A stretch of DNA of 15,705 bases from JAULUH01 sp032111745 (GCA_032111745.1 JAULUH010000473.1:1-15705); one strand, 5' to 3'. Shown: positions 1 through 7,531, numbered from the stretch's first letter. Translations and numbers: made by a program. Notes: generated from the sequence alone by a model not told the origin.

Positions 1-1
1 C

Positions 2-1354
2 GACGCCAACTGGGTGCTGGTCTCGGTCCCCGGGCGCTATGCCGCCGGCGTGGCGGAGGAGGCTCTGGACCTGGGCAGGCACGTCTTCCTCTACAGCGAC
101 AACGTCGACCTTGCCGACGAGATCCGGCTGAAGCAGGCCGCCCGCGCGAAGGGCCTCCTCCTCATGGGTTCCGACTGCGGCACCGCCATCGTCAACGGCG
201 TCGGGCTGGGCTTCGCCAACCGCGTCCGCCGCGGCCCCATCGGCATCGTCGCCGCCGCCGGCACCGGCCTGCAAGCGGTCACCAGCGCCATCCACGAGTT
301 GGGCGCCGGCGTGTCCCAGGCCCTGGGCACGGGCGGCCGCGACCTGAAGGCCGATGTCGGTGGCATCACGGCCCTGCAGGCCCTGGATCTGCTGGCCCGC
401 GACCCCCAGACCGCGGTCATCGTGCTGGTGTCCAAGCCGCCCGCCGCCTCGGTAGCCACCGCCCTGCTCGGCGCCGCCCAGTCCACCGGCAAGCCCGTGG
501 TGGTCACCTTCATCGGCTACCCGCCTCCGGCCCGCCAGCTGGGCAGTCTCCACTTCGCCGTCAATCTGGACGAAGCCGCGGCCCTGGCCGTCGACCTCCT
601 GCACCAGGCCCCGCCGGCCGCGGACACCGCGCCGGCCACACCCCTCCCCGGCTTCCTGCGCGGCCTCTTCTCCGGCGGCACCCTGGCTGTGGAGGCCGTC
701 CTCGGCCTGCAGGCCACCCTCTCGCCCCTCTACTCCAACGTGCCGCTGCACCCCGAGCAGGCCCTGGCCGACCCCCTGCACAGCACGGCCCATGTCATCC
801 TCGACCTGGGTGAGGACGTCTTCACCCAGGGCCGCCTGCATCCTATGCTCGACAACGACCTGCGCCTGCGCCGCCTGCGCCAGGAGGCCGCCGACCCCGC
901 GGTGGGCCTGATCCTGCTCGACGTGGTGCTGGGCGAGGGCGCCCACCCCAACCCGGCCAGCGAGCTGGCTCCCGCCATCGCCGCCGCCCTCCACCAGCGC
1001 CCGGGCCTGGAGGTGGTCGCCATGGTCATCGGTACCGGCGACGACCCCCAGGACGCCGCCGCCCAGGTCGAGCAGCTGGCTGCCGCCGGGGCCACCGTCT
1101 TTCGCAGCACCCAGGCCGCCATAGCCCACGTCGCCGCGCGCTTACAACAGCCCTATCACTACGACCACCCTCCGCTGCCCCTGNNNNNNNNNNACTTGGG
1201 TGACGGCCTGGCCGCCATCAACGTCGGCCTGGAGTCCTTCTACGACAGCCTCAAGGATCAGGGCGCATCCGCCGTCCACGTCGACTGGCGCCCCCCCGCT
1301 GGCGGCAACGAGGCCATGATGGCCATCCTGGCCAAGATGAGGAAACCGACATGA
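2..1354 (+). CDS. fdrA: FdrA/AllF family protein, oxamate carbamoyltransferase subunit (5' partial)
   Basis: The reading frame is already open at base 2, so the true start lies upstream; about 450 residues are visible, against roughly 555 in E. coli FdrA (from memory). The protein resembles the succinyl-CoA-synthetase alpha fold. Visible family motifs include MGSDCGT, the GTGLQ loop, GGRDL followed by VGGI, VSKPPA, SGGTLA, and IDLG-like LDLGEDVFT followed by HPMLD. The C-terminal segment INVGLESF...VDWRPPAGGN is also typical of the family. In E. coli, FdrA (AllF) with YlbE (AllG) and YlbF (AllH) has been assigned to oxamate carbamoyltransferase, the phosphorolytic step that converts oxalurate to oxamate and carbamoyl phosphate. 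A 10-N gap falls in the linker before the C-terminal segment, and the frame is kept across it. The stop overlaps the next gene (ATGA). Family assignment is firm; the exact reaction in this organism is inferred. Confidence 0.9.
   Translation, partial: DANWVLVSVPGRYAAGVAEEALDLGRHVFLYSDNVDLADEIRLKQAARAKGLLLMGSDCGTAIVNGVGLGFANRVRRGPIGIVAAAGTGLQAVTSAIHELGAGVSQALGTGGRDLKADVGGITALQALDLLARDPQTAVIVLVSKPPAASVATALLGAAQSTGKPVVVTFIGYPPPARQLGSLHFAVNLDEAAALAVDLLHQAPPAADTAPATPLPGFLRGLFSGGTLAVEAVLGLQATLSPLYSNVPLHPEQALADPLHSTAHVILDLGEDVFTQGRLHPMLDNDLRLRRLRQEAADPAVGLILLDVVLGEGAHPNPASELAPAIAAALHQRPGLEVVAMVIGTGDDPQDAAAQVEQLAAAGATVFRSTQAAIAHVAARLQQPYHYDHPPLPLXXXXLGDGLAAINVGLESFYDSLKDQGASAVHVDWRPPAGGNEAMMAILAKMRKPT
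1184..1193. other. Assembly gap (10 N) inside fdrA
   Basis: There are ten undetermined bases in the inter-domain linker of the FdrA-like gene. Flanking sequence stays in one frame, and the distance from the preceding helix to INVGL is close to that in E. coli FdrA as I remember it. The missing sequence is therefore probably short and the gene probably intact. Confidence 0.95.
1339..1343 (+). promoter_or_regulatory. Ribosome binding site of ylbE/allG
   Basis: GAGGA lies 7 nt before the ATG at 1351, inside the end of fdrA. With the ATGA stop/start overlap it supports coupled translation of the two subunits. Confidence 0.6.
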
Positions 1355-2598
1355 TCGACATCGAACAAGCCAATGCCGTGGCCGTCGAGCGCATGACCTC
1401 GGCGCGTCCCATCCTCAAGGGTGTCGCCCCGGCTCGCGACGTCATCCCCGCCATGCGCGATAATCTGTTGTTGCACGCCGGCCCACCCATCACCTGGGAC
1501 AACGCCTCCGGCCCCCTGCGCGGGGCCATCATCGGCGCCCTCATCTTCGAGGGGCTGGCTCGTGACGAGGGCAGTGCCGCGGCCATGGTCCGTGCCGGCG
1601 AGATCACCCTCGAGCCCTGCCACGAGCACGACTCCGTCGGCCCCATGGCCGGCGTGACCTCCCCCTCCATGCAAGTTTACATAATTGAAAACGTAACCCA
1701 CGGCAACAGAGCCTACTCCAACCTCAACGAGGGCTACGGCAAGGTGCTGCGCTACGGCGCCTACAGCCCCGAGGTGCTCGCCAGGCTGCGCTGGATGAAC
1801 GACGTGCTGGCCCCCGCCCTGGCCGGCGCCCTGGCCCTCAGCGGCGAGGGCCTCGACTTGCGCGCGCTGCTGGCCGAGTCCCTGCAGATGGGGGACGAGG
1901 GCCACAACCGCAACAAGGCCGGCTCCATCCTCTACACCGCCCGCCTGGCCCCGGGCATCGCCCGCACCGTCAAAGACCGGGAGACCGCCGCCGAGATCCT
2001 GCAGTTCCTCGGCGACAACGCCCTCAGCGTGCTCAACCCGGTCATGGCGGCCTGCAAGGCCATGGCCGATGCCGGGCACGGCGTCGAGGGCAGCACCATC
2101 ATGACCGCCATGGCCCGCAACGGCACCGAGCTGGGCATCCGGGTCAGCGGCCTGGGCAACCGCTGGTTCACCGGCCCGGCCCAGGTGCCCGACGGCCTCT
2201 ACTTCCCCGGCTTCACCAGCGCCGACGCCAACCCCGACATCGGCGACAGCACCATCACCGAAACCGCCGGCATCGGCGCCTTCGCCATGGCCGGCGCGCC
2301 CGCCATCGTCTCCTTCGTCAGCGGCACCCCCCAGGACGCCGTCAACACCACCCTGGAGATGTACGAGATCACCGCCGCCGAGCATCCCCACTTCAAGATC
2401 CCGGCCCTGGACTTCCGGGGCACCCCCGTCGGCGTCGACATCCGCCGGGTCGTCGAGCTGGGCATCCTGCCCCGCATCAACACCGGCATCGCCCACCGGG
2501 AGGCCGGCATCGGCCAGGTCGGCGCCGGCCTCGCCCTGCCCCCCGCCGAGGCCTTCGAAAAGGCGCTCATGGCCTACGCCGAGACCTACCTGGCGTAG
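1351..2598 (+). CDS. ylbE: DUF1116 protein YlbE/AllG, oxamate carbamoyltransferase subunit
   Basis: This is a complete 415-residue protein; E. coli YlbE is about 419 residues. It matches that family along its whole length. LLHAGPPITW lies near residue 40, followed by GPLRGAIIGALIFEGLA, then PCHEHDSVGPMAG, ENVTHGNRAYSNLNEGYGK, MGDEGHNRN near residue 180, RVSGLGNRWFTGPAQVP, ANPDIGDSTITETAG and, at the C-terminus, INTGIAHREAGIGQVGAG. No signal peptide or membrane segment is visible, so it should be cytosolic. The start ATG has a GAGGA ribosome site and overlaps the fdrA stop, so both subunits should be made together. In E. coli this protein (AllG) works with AllF and AllH in oxalurate phosphorolysis during allantoin use. 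AllH (DUF2877) is not in this window. Family call is firm; the role here is inferred from family and partner. Confidence 0.93.
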   Translation: MIDIEQANAVAVERMTSARPILKGVAPARDVIPAMRDNLLLHAGPPITWDNASGPLRGAIIGALIFEGLARDEGSAAAMVRAGEITLEPCHEHDSVGPMAGVTSPSMQVYIIENVTHGNRAYSNLNEGYGKVLRYGAYSPEVLARLRWMNDVLAPALAGALALSGEGLDLRALLAESLQMGDEGHNRNKAGSILYTARLAPGIARTVKDRETAAEILQFLGDNALSVLNPVMAACKAMADAGHGVEGSTIMTAMARNGTELGIRVSGLGNRWFTGPAQVPDGLYFPGFTSADANPDIGDSTITETAGIGAFAMAGAPAIVSFVSGTPQDAVNTTLEMYEITAAEHPHFKIPALDFRGTPVGVDIRRVVELGILPRINTGIAHREAGIGQVGAGLALPPAEAFEKALMAYAETYLA

Positions 2599-2652
2599 AG
2601 CTGTTCAGGACGCTGGCCTATTACGTGCCTCCGTGTTAGAATTGGACCCTCC

Positions 2653-2659
2653 TATACAT
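2653..2659 (+). promoter_or_regulatory. Possible -10 element before the BMP lipoprotein gene
   Basis: The 126-nt gap between ylbE and the lipoprotein gene contains TATACAT at 2653-2659, a fair -10 match. No good -35 hexamer sits 16-18 bp upstream. No convincing terminator or riboswitch fold was recognised in this gap, so the importer could also be read through from ylbE. Confidence 0.25.
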
Positions 2660-2708
2660 CGGTTTTCTGCGTCGCTACCGAGCCAGACCGTTCCCTCATC
2701 CAGTCCCC

Positions 2709-2718
2709 AGGAAGGAGA
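2709..2718 (+). promoter_or_regulatory. Strong Shine-Dalgarno of the BMP lipoprotein gene
   Basis: AGGAAGGAGA ends 6 nt before the ATG at 2725 and fixes that start. It is one of the strongest ribosome sites in the window, in keeping with high expression of a binding protein. Confidence 0.75.
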
Positions 2719-2724
2719 AGCCCC

Positions 2725-3747
2725 ATGTCCAAGCGAGTCATCCTGTTTGTGATGGTCATCGCACTGGCTGCTCTGCTGCTGCCCAGCTGCGCACCGCCCG
2801 CCCAGCCCGTTGTCACTGTTCCACAGGCCGCCCAGCCGGCCACGCAGTACAAGATGGCCGGCCTCTTCCCCGGCGTGATCACCGACGCCGACTACAACAC
2901 CCTGGGCTACATCGGCCTCACCGAGGTTGGTCAGAGCCTGGGCATCGAGACCGCCTATTCGGAGAGCGTGCCCGTGCCCGACGTGGAGCGGGTCATGCGC
3001 GAGTACATCGACGATGGCTTCAATGTCATCTTCACCCACGGCGGCCAGTTCGTCAACCAGACTGTGACCATGGCCCAGGAGTTCCCTGAGGTCTACTTTA
3101 TCGCCGAGGGCGATGCCCCCATCGATAACCCCCCGCCCAACCTCTGGGTCATCGACCGCAACTTCCACATCGGCTTCTACGGCGTGGGCGCTCTGGCCGC
3201 CCAGATCACCGGTAACGGCAAGGTCGGCTACCTGGGCGGCCTCACCCTGCCCTTCTCCAACGCCGAGGTCCACGCCATGCAGCAGGCCATCGCGGACCTG
3301 GGCCTGGATGTCGAGCTCAAGCCGGTCTGGGTGGGCGACTTCAACGATCCCACCAAGGCTCGCGAGCTGGCCGACGCCATGATCGCCGAGGACATCGACG
3401 TGATCGTGGGTAGCCTGAACCTGGGCATGCTGGGCGTCTTCGAGTCCGTCAAGAACGCCTCCGACCTGGTCTTGGTCACGGCCAAATACACGGACAAGTC
3501 CAGTTTCGCGCCGGACCAGTACGTGTCATCTCTCCTCTACGACTTCGCCGGGCCCCTGGAGGCCATCGTCAGTAACATCATGGCCGGCGAGAGCGGTGGC
3601 TACTATCCCCTGGGATTCGACACCGGCGTCTCTCTGCAGCCTCCCCAGCACGTGTCCGATGAGGTGAAGGCCAGCATGGAGGACATCACCAACCGTCTGA
3701 TCAGCGGCGAGATTGAGGTGGTCAAGAACATCGATCCCATTGAGTAG
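2725..3747 (+). CDS. BMP-family ABC transporter substrate-binding lipoprotein
   Basis: This 340-residue protein has a lipoprotein signal peptide: a basic N-terminus (MSKR), a hydrophobic stretch to about residue 19, and a lipobox LPSC with Cys22 as the lipidation site. The mature part follows the basic-membrane-protein (BMP/PnrA/Med) type I periplasmic-binding fold. FPGVITDADYN near residue 50 fits the family pattern in which Asp and Asn contact the ligand. Further on are a repeat-phase block DGFNVIFTHGGQF, a GKVGYLGG strand, and an inter-lobe segment IDVIVGSLNLGMLGVFESV. BMP proteins of this kind mostly bind purine nucleosides. The neighbouring ATPase and two permeases complete the importer. 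Adjacent oxamate carbamoyltransferase genes make a purine-derived or ureide ligand plausible, but ligand residues cannot be read with certainty. Confidence 0.9.
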   Translation: MSKRVILFVMVIALAALLLPSCAPPAQPVVTVPQAAQPATQYKMAGLFPGVITDADYNTLGYIGLTEVGQSLGIETAYSESVPVPDVERVMREYIDDGFNVIFTHGGQFVNQTVTMAQEFPEVYFIAEGDAPIDNPPPNLWVIDRNFHIGFYGVGALAAQITGNGKVGYLGGLTLPFSNAEVHAMQQAIADLGLDVELKPVWVGDFNDPTKARELADAMIAEDIDVIVGSLNLGMLGVFESVKNASDLVLVTAKYTDKSSFAPDQYVSSLLYDFAGPLEAIVSNIMAGESGGYYPLGFDTGVSLQPPQHVSDEVKASMEDITNRLISGEIEVVKNIDPIE

Positions 3748-3751
3748 GCAA

Positions 3752-3764
3752 CGGGAAGGTCCCG
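3752..3764 (+). terminator. Small hairpin between lipoprotein and ATPase genes
   Basis: CGGGA and TCCCG form a 5-bp stem with a 3-nt loop five bases after the lipoprotein stop. There is no T-run directly after it. It may be a partial terminator or an mRNA-stabilising hairpin that keeps binding-protein mRNA in excess over the rest of the operon. The stem is short, so this is weak. Confidence 0.25.
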
Positions 3765-3787
3765 GCGAGTCTTTGCCAGGAATCCGG

Positions 3788-5338
3788 ATGAACAACCATC
3801 CCCTCCTCCGCCTGGAAGGCATCAGCAAGTCCTTCGGCCCGGTGCAGGCCCTCAAGGACGTGGACCTGACGGTACAGGCCAACGAGATCCATGGCCTGCT
3901 GGGCGGCAACGGCGCCGGCAAGACGACGCTGATGAACGTCCTCTACGGGCTCTACAAGCCCGACGCGGGGACGATCTACCGCCGCGACCAGGTCGTGAGT
4001 ATCCAGGCGCCCAGGGACGCCATCGCCCTGGGCATCGGCATGGTCCACCAGCATTTCCTGCAGGTGGACAACTTCACCGTGGCCGAGAACATCGTGCTGG
4101 GCACCCGCCTGCCCAGCCGGCCCGTCATGGACCTCACCGCGGCCGAGCAGGAGATCCAGAACCTGGCGGCGCGCTTCGGCCTGAGCGTCGATCCGCGCTC
4201 TCGCATCGAGGACCTGCCCATGGGGGTGCGCCAGCGGGTCGAGATCCTCAAGGCGCTCTACCGGGGCGTCGACGTGCTCATCCTGGACGAGCCCACCACT
4301 CACCTCACGCCCGAGGAGGTGGACTCCCTCTTTCACTCCCTGGAGCTCATGGTGGCAGAGGGGATGAGCGTCCTCTTCATCACCCACAAGCTGCGCGAGG
4401 TGATGAGCGTCTGCCAGGTGATCACCGTGCTGCGCGACGGCCACCGCATCTTCACGCGGCCCCGCGACGAGGTTTCTGAGGAGATGATCGTCCGCAGCAT
4501 GGTCGGTGCCGAGATCGCGCTGGAGGACAGCCTGCTGTTCTCTGCGGCCGTGCTGGAGGAGCAGGCGGTTGCCTCGGTGGGGCAGCCCGTCCTGACCATA
4601 GAGGGATTGGGGGTCAACGGCGAAGCCGGCTCCCCGGTGAAAGACGTCTCCCTCATGGTGCGCGCGGGTGAGATCCTCGGAATTGCCGGCGTGGCGGGCA
4701 ACGGCCAGCAGGAGCTGGTGGAGGGCATCCTCGGCATCCGCCCGGTTGCGGCAGGCAGTGTTCACATAGACAACCAGGATGTCACCGCCGCGGCCACCGC
4801 CGGCTTGCTGGCCCGGGGCGTGGCCTACGTGCCCCAGGATCGCCTGCAGGATGGCTTCCTGCCCAAAGCCAACGTGGCCCAGAACTTGATCCTGGGCTCG
4901 CAGCGCCAGCCACCCTACAGCAGCCGCCGGGGCTTTCTCAACTGGAAGGCCATCTACACCACCTCCCGGCAGCTGATCGACGAGTACAGCATCCGTGCCC
5001 AGGGTCCCCGGGAGACCGCAGCCAACCTCTCCGGCGGCAACATCCAGCGGGTGATGCTGGCGCGGGCCTTCTCCCGGCCCCTGCGGCTGCTCATCGCTCA
5101 CAACCCCACCAGCGGGCTCGACATCCCCTCGGTCGAGTTCATCTACTCGCACATCCTGGCCCTGAAGCAACAGGGTGTGGCCACGCTGCTCCTATCCGAG
5201 GACATGGACGAGCTCCTGCTGCTGTCCGATCGCATCGCCGTGATCTACCAGGGCCAGATCGCCGGCACCCTGGAGCGAGAGGACTTCGATCGCTATGAGA
5301 TCGGCCGCCTGATGAGTGGAGCAACCACCCATGGCTGA
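3788..5338 (+). CDS. ABC transporter ATP-binding protein, two fused nucleotide-binding domains (BMP/nucleoside-type)
   Basis: This is a 516-residue double ATPase. The first domain has Walker A GGNGAGKTT at residues 39-47, a Q-loop at MVHQHF, a signature region MGVRQRVEI from residue 145, and Walker B LILDEPT with Asp167/Glu168. The second domain has a degenerate Walker A (GIAGVAGNGQQE at 298-309, lacking the GK-T/S), signature LSGGN at 414-418, and a Walker B region ending in NPTSGLD. This asymmetry is normal for the sugar/nucleoside uptake family (B. subtilis NupO/YufO-like). The start at 3788 is chosen because AGGAA lies 5 nt upstream and the sequence from MNNHPLLRLEGISKSFG aligns with family N-termini. 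A longer frame from 3713 would overlap the lipoprotein gene and adds an unlikely basic leader. It should energise the two permeases downstream. Confidence 0.93.
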   Translation: MNNHPLLRLEGISKSFGPVQALKDVDLTVQANEIHGLLGGNGAGKTTLMNVLYGLYKPDAGTIYRRDQVVSIQAPRDAIALGIGMVHQHFLQVDNFTVAENIVLGTRLPSRPVMDLTAAEQEIQNLAARFGLSVDPRSRIEDLPMGVRQRVEILKALYRGVDVLILDEPTTHLTPEEVDSLFHSLELMVAEGMSVLFITHKLREVMSVCQVITVLRDGHRIFTRPRDEVSEEMIVRSMVGAEIALEDSLLFSAAVLEEQAVASVGQPVLTIEGLGVNGEAGSPVKDVSLMVRAGEILGIAGVAGNGQQELVEGILGIRPVAAGSVHIDNQDVTAAATAGLLARGVAYVPQDRLQDGFLPKANVAQNLILGSQRQPPYSSRRGFLNWKAIYTTSRQLIDEYSIRAQGPRETAANLSGGNIQRVMLARAFSRPLRLLIAHNPTSGLDIPSVEFIYSHILALKQQGVATLLLSEDMDELLLLSDRIAVIYQGQIAGTLEREDFDRYEIGRLMSGATTHG

Positions 5339-6377
5339 GGCCCAGGCCCTGCGCCAGGAGTCGCCGCTGGCCAGCCTGGCCCGCGGCCTCCTCCCCTATC
5401 TGGTTGCCGTGGCGGCTGCCTTTGCCGCCGTCGGCATCCTTCTGTGGCTGATGGGCTTTGACGTGCTGCGGGCCTACTCCACCATCCTCTTCACCTCCTT
5501 CCGCACGCCCAACGGCTTCGTGCAGACCCTGATCAAGTGGGTGCCGCTGACCCTGCAGGCCCTGGCCTTCACCGTGCCCCTGGCCGCGGGCAAGTTCAAC
5601 ATCGGCGGTGAGGGCCAGATGATCGTGGGCGGCATCGGCGCCGCTGCCGTGGGCATCCTGCTGTTCGATCTGCCCCTGCCGCTGCTCTTGCCTCTGGTCC
5701 TCCTGGCCGGGGCCCTCTGCGGCATGCTCTGGGTGTTGGGCCCCGCCTGGCTCCTCTTCCGCTTCGGCATCAACGAGATCCTGACCACGGTGCTGATGAA
5801 CTTCGTGGCCTTCCAGCTCGTCGACTTCGTCGCCACCAAGGTCTGGCCCGACCCCGCCGCCGGCCACCCCACCACCCTGCCCATCGGTCCCGGGGGTGAG
5901 CTGCCCCTGTTGCTGGCCCGGCCGGCCCTGCACAGCGGCATCCTCATCGCTATCGTGGTGGCGATCGCCGTCTATATTTATACCGACCGCACCTCCGCGG
6001 GCTACGAGCTGGTCGTGACCGGCGCCAACCCCCGGGCCTCGCGCGTCTTCGGCGTCAACGTGCGCCGCATGTTCTTCACCTCCCTGCTGGCCGGCGGCGC
6101 CATCGCCGGGCTGGCCGGCGCCATCGAGGTGGCAGGGGTCCACGGCCGCCTGATCGAGGGCTTTCACTCCAACTTCCTGCTGCTGGGCATCATCATCGGC
6201 CTGATCGCCAAGGGCAACAACGCGGCCGTGCCCTTCGTGGCCTTCTTCATCGCCGTTCTCGAGATAGGCGCCAGCGCCATGCAGCGCACCATGGCGATTC
6301 CCGGCGAGATGGTGTTCATCGTGGAGGCCCTGATCCTGATCTTTGTACTGCTCAGCGATGTGGTCAGGAGGCGATAG
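5331..6377 (+). CDS. ABC transporter permease 1 (BPD_transp_2, NupP/YufP-like)
   Basis: This 348-residue integral membrane protein has about eight to ten hydrophobic segments, beginning with one at roughly residues 16-40. It carries the hallmark motifs of nucleoside-type permeases: KFNIGGEGQMIVGG after the second or third helix and FGINEILTTVLMNF further on. A cytoplasmic coupling loop with GANPRASRVFGVNVRRM is followed by a glycine/alanine-rich helix. The ATG at 5331 is preferred over GTG at 5316 because GGAG (5318-5321) lies 9 nt before it. The gene overlaps the ATPase stop by 8 nt, so translation is probably coupled. It should pair with permease 2 to form the membrane channel of the importer. 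Substrate is not readable from the permease alone. Confidence 0.92.
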   Translation: MAEAQALRQESPLASLARGLLPYLVAVAAAFAAVGILLWLMGFDVLRAYSTILFTSFRTPNGFVQTLIKWVPLTLQALAFTVPLAAGKFNIGGEGQMIVGGIGAAAVGILLFDLPLPLLLPLVLLAGALCGMLWVLGPAWLLFRFGINEILTTVLMNFVAFQLVDFVATKVWPDPAAGHPTTLPIGPGGELPLLLARPALHSGILIAIVVAIAVYIYTDRTSAGYELVVTGANPRASRVFGVNVRRMFFTSLLAGGAIAGLAGAIEVAGVHGRLIEGFHSNFLLLGIIIGLIAKGNNAAVPFVAFFIAVLEIGASAMQRTMAIPGEMVFIVEALILIFVLLSDVVRRR

Positions 6378-6380
6378 TTC

Positions 6381-6422
6381 ATGGCTGATGCACCGGCCCC
6401 TTGGGGACAGGACGTGTGGTGA
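6381..6422 (+). CDS. Possible 13-codon leader peptide or duplicated start region between the permease genes
   Basis: An ATG at 6381 follows AGGAGG (6366-6371) at 9 nt and opens a 13-codon frame, MADAPAPWGQDVW, ending at TGA 6420-6422. The first codons repeat those of permease 2 (MADTP), and both starts share ATGGCTGA followed by a similar codon. This may be a relic of a duplicated initiation site, or a short coupling peptide whose stop sits at the Shine-Dalgarno of permease 2. No function is known. Confidence 0.3.
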   Translation: MADAPAPWGQDVW

Positions 6423-6428
6423 GGAGGT
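6421..6428 (+). promoter_or_regulatory. Strong Shine-Dalgarno of permease 2
   Basis: GAGGAGGT lies 8 nt before the ATG at 6437 and supports that start. It overlaps the stop of the short upstream frame, so ribosomes finishing there could re-initiate. Confidence 0.7.
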
Positions 6429-6436
6429 AATAGCCT

Positions 6437-7375
6437 ATGGCTGACACGCCGTTGATCGGTTTCGCTAGCCTCGTCATGCTGGCCGTGGTACCCTACCTGC
6501 TGGCCAGCCAGGGCACCATGCTGGCCGGTCGCACCGGCCTCTTCATCGTCTCCCAGGAAGGCATCATGCTGGTCGGCGCCTCCGTCGGCTTCCTGGGCGC
6601 CTACCTGTTCGACAGCCTGGCCATCGGTATGCTCCTGGCCATGGTCGCCGGCGGACTCTTCGGCCTGGCCCTGGCCTACTTCACTACTACCCTCAAGATG
6701 GACCAGTTCGTCATCGGCCTGGCCCTCTTCTTCCTGGGACTGGGCCTCTCCAGCCTCCTCTTCAAGCTGGTCGTGGGCGTTACCCTCCAACCCCCCATCA
6801 TCCCCACCCTCGCCAAGCTGCCCATCCCCCTGCTCAGCGACATCCCGGTGCTTGGCCCTATCCTGTTCCACCAGAACATCCTGGTCTACTTCAGCATCCT
6901 GCTGTCGCTGTTCCTCTACTACCTGCTCTACAAGACCGGCACCGGCCTCTCCCTGCGGGCCGTGGGCGAGAACCCCAAGGCCGCCGACAGCCTGGGCGTC
7001 AACGTGGTGCGCAGCCGCTACGTGACCGCCATCGTCGGCGGCATGCTCATGGGCCTGGCCGGCGCCTACCTGCCCATGGTCTACACCGGCACCTACACCG
7101 ACGGCATCGTGCGCGGCCGCGGCTGGCTGGCCATCGCCCTCACCTTCTTCGGCGGCTGGACCCCCCAGGGCATCCTCCTGGGCTCCTTCTTCTTCGCCGC
7201 CGTGGAGATCCTGGCCCTCCGCGTCCAGGTCACCGACGTCGGCCTGCCCCACCAGTTCCTGCGCATGCTGCCCTACCTGGCGACCATCCTGGTCATGGTC
7301 TTCGCCTTCCGCGGCGCCCGCGCCCCGGCCTTCCTCGGCCAAAACTACGACCGCGAAAGCCGCACCTCCTCGTAG
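6437..7375 (+). CDS. ABC transporter permease 2 (BPD_transp_2, NupQ/YufQ-like)
   Basis: This 312-residue polytopic membrane protein ends in a short charged tail. The N-terminal part shows TGLFIVSQEGIMLVGA, the counterpart of the NIGxEGQ motif of permease 1. A middle coupling loop carries LRAVGENPKAADSLGVNV, a characteristic cytoplasmic motif of this permease family that should contact the ATPase. Around eight to nine hydrophobic helices can be seen, and the length fits NupQ-type proteins. The gene follows permease 1 after 59 nt and ends the importer operon; a GC-rich hairpin starts right at its stop codon. Substrate assignment rests on the family (nucleosides and related compounds) and on the nearby AllF/AllG genes. 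Confidence 0.92.
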   Translation: MADTPLIGFASLVMLAVVPYLLASQGTMLAGRTGLFIVSQEGIMLVGASVGFLGAYLFDSLAIGMLLAMVAGGLFGLALAYFTTTLKMDQFVIGLALFFLGLGLSSLLFKLVVGVTLQPPIIPTLAKLPIPLLSDIPVLGPILFHQNILVYFSILLSLFLYYLLYKTGTGLSLRAVGENPKAADSLGVNVVRSRYVTAIVGGMLMGLAGAYLPMVYTGTYTDGIVRGRGWLAIALTFFGGWTPQGILLGSFFFAAVEILALRVQVTDVGLPHQFLRMLPYLATILVMVFAFRGARAPAFLGQNYDRESRTSS

Positions 7376-7397
7376 GGGCGGGCCTCCGTGCCCGCCC
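7376..7397 (+). terminator. GC-rich hairpin directly after the importer operon
   Basis: GGGCGGGC (7376-7383) and GCCCGCCC (7390-7397) form a perfect 8-bp GC stem with a 6-nt loop, starting one base after the permease stop. There is no T-run, so intrinsic termination is uncertain. It could instead be an mRNA 3'-end stabiliser or a REP-like intergenic element; the GTAGGGGC core recurs at 7528-7535. Confidence 0.45.
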
Positions 7398-7405
7398 GAG
7401 CCTCG

Positions 7406-7466
7406 GTCCCATCCGGGATGATGTCCCATCCGCGATAATGTCCCATCCGGGATGATATCCCATCCC
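7406..7466. repeat. 17-bp tandem repeat, about 3.6 units
   Basis: Units at 7406-7422, 7423-7439 and 7440-7456, and a partial one at 7457-7466, follow the pattern GTCCCATCCGGGATGAT. Units 1 and 3 are identical; unit 2 differs at two positions. Each unit holds CATCC-G-GGATG, a small inverted repeat (partly degraded in unit 2). There are no spacers, so this is not a CRISPR. Confidence 0.85.
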
Positions 7467-7494
7467 TTCCAACTCTTGCCGCTTTCTGGCCCGC
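7456..7494. repeat. 39-bp direct repeat, copy 1
   Basis: The 39 bases here are repeated exactly at 7582-7620, on the other side of the assembly gap. The segment begins TATCCCATCCCTTCC and ends CTGGCCCGC. It lies in an intergenic repeat cluster with no coding evidence. Confidence 0.85.
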
Positions 7495-7531
7495 CAACCA
7501 GCATCCGTGGCCGCTCCTCGTGCTGGCGTAG

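Noticed and set aside
2599..2724. Riboswitch upstream of the importer (purine or guanidine type)
   Set aside because: No conserved riboswitch core or stable multi-stem layout was recognised in the 126 nt.
3713..3787. Upstream extension of the ATPase to a start at 3713
   Set aside because: It overlaps the lipoprotein gene and adds a basic, non-conserved leader. ATG 3788 has a ribosome site and matches family N-termini.
3722..5170. Very long open frames on the minus strand opposite the ATPase, ylbE and the FAD/Fe-S gene (up to 594 codons)
   Set aside because: They mirror real genes in GC-rich DNA, have low-complexity Gly/Val/Asp/Gln/His-rich translations and no family motifs. The + strand proteins are clearly real.
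7406..7466. CRISPR-like short repeats
   Set aside because: The units are 17 bp, directly abutting with no spacers, and no cas genes are nearby.
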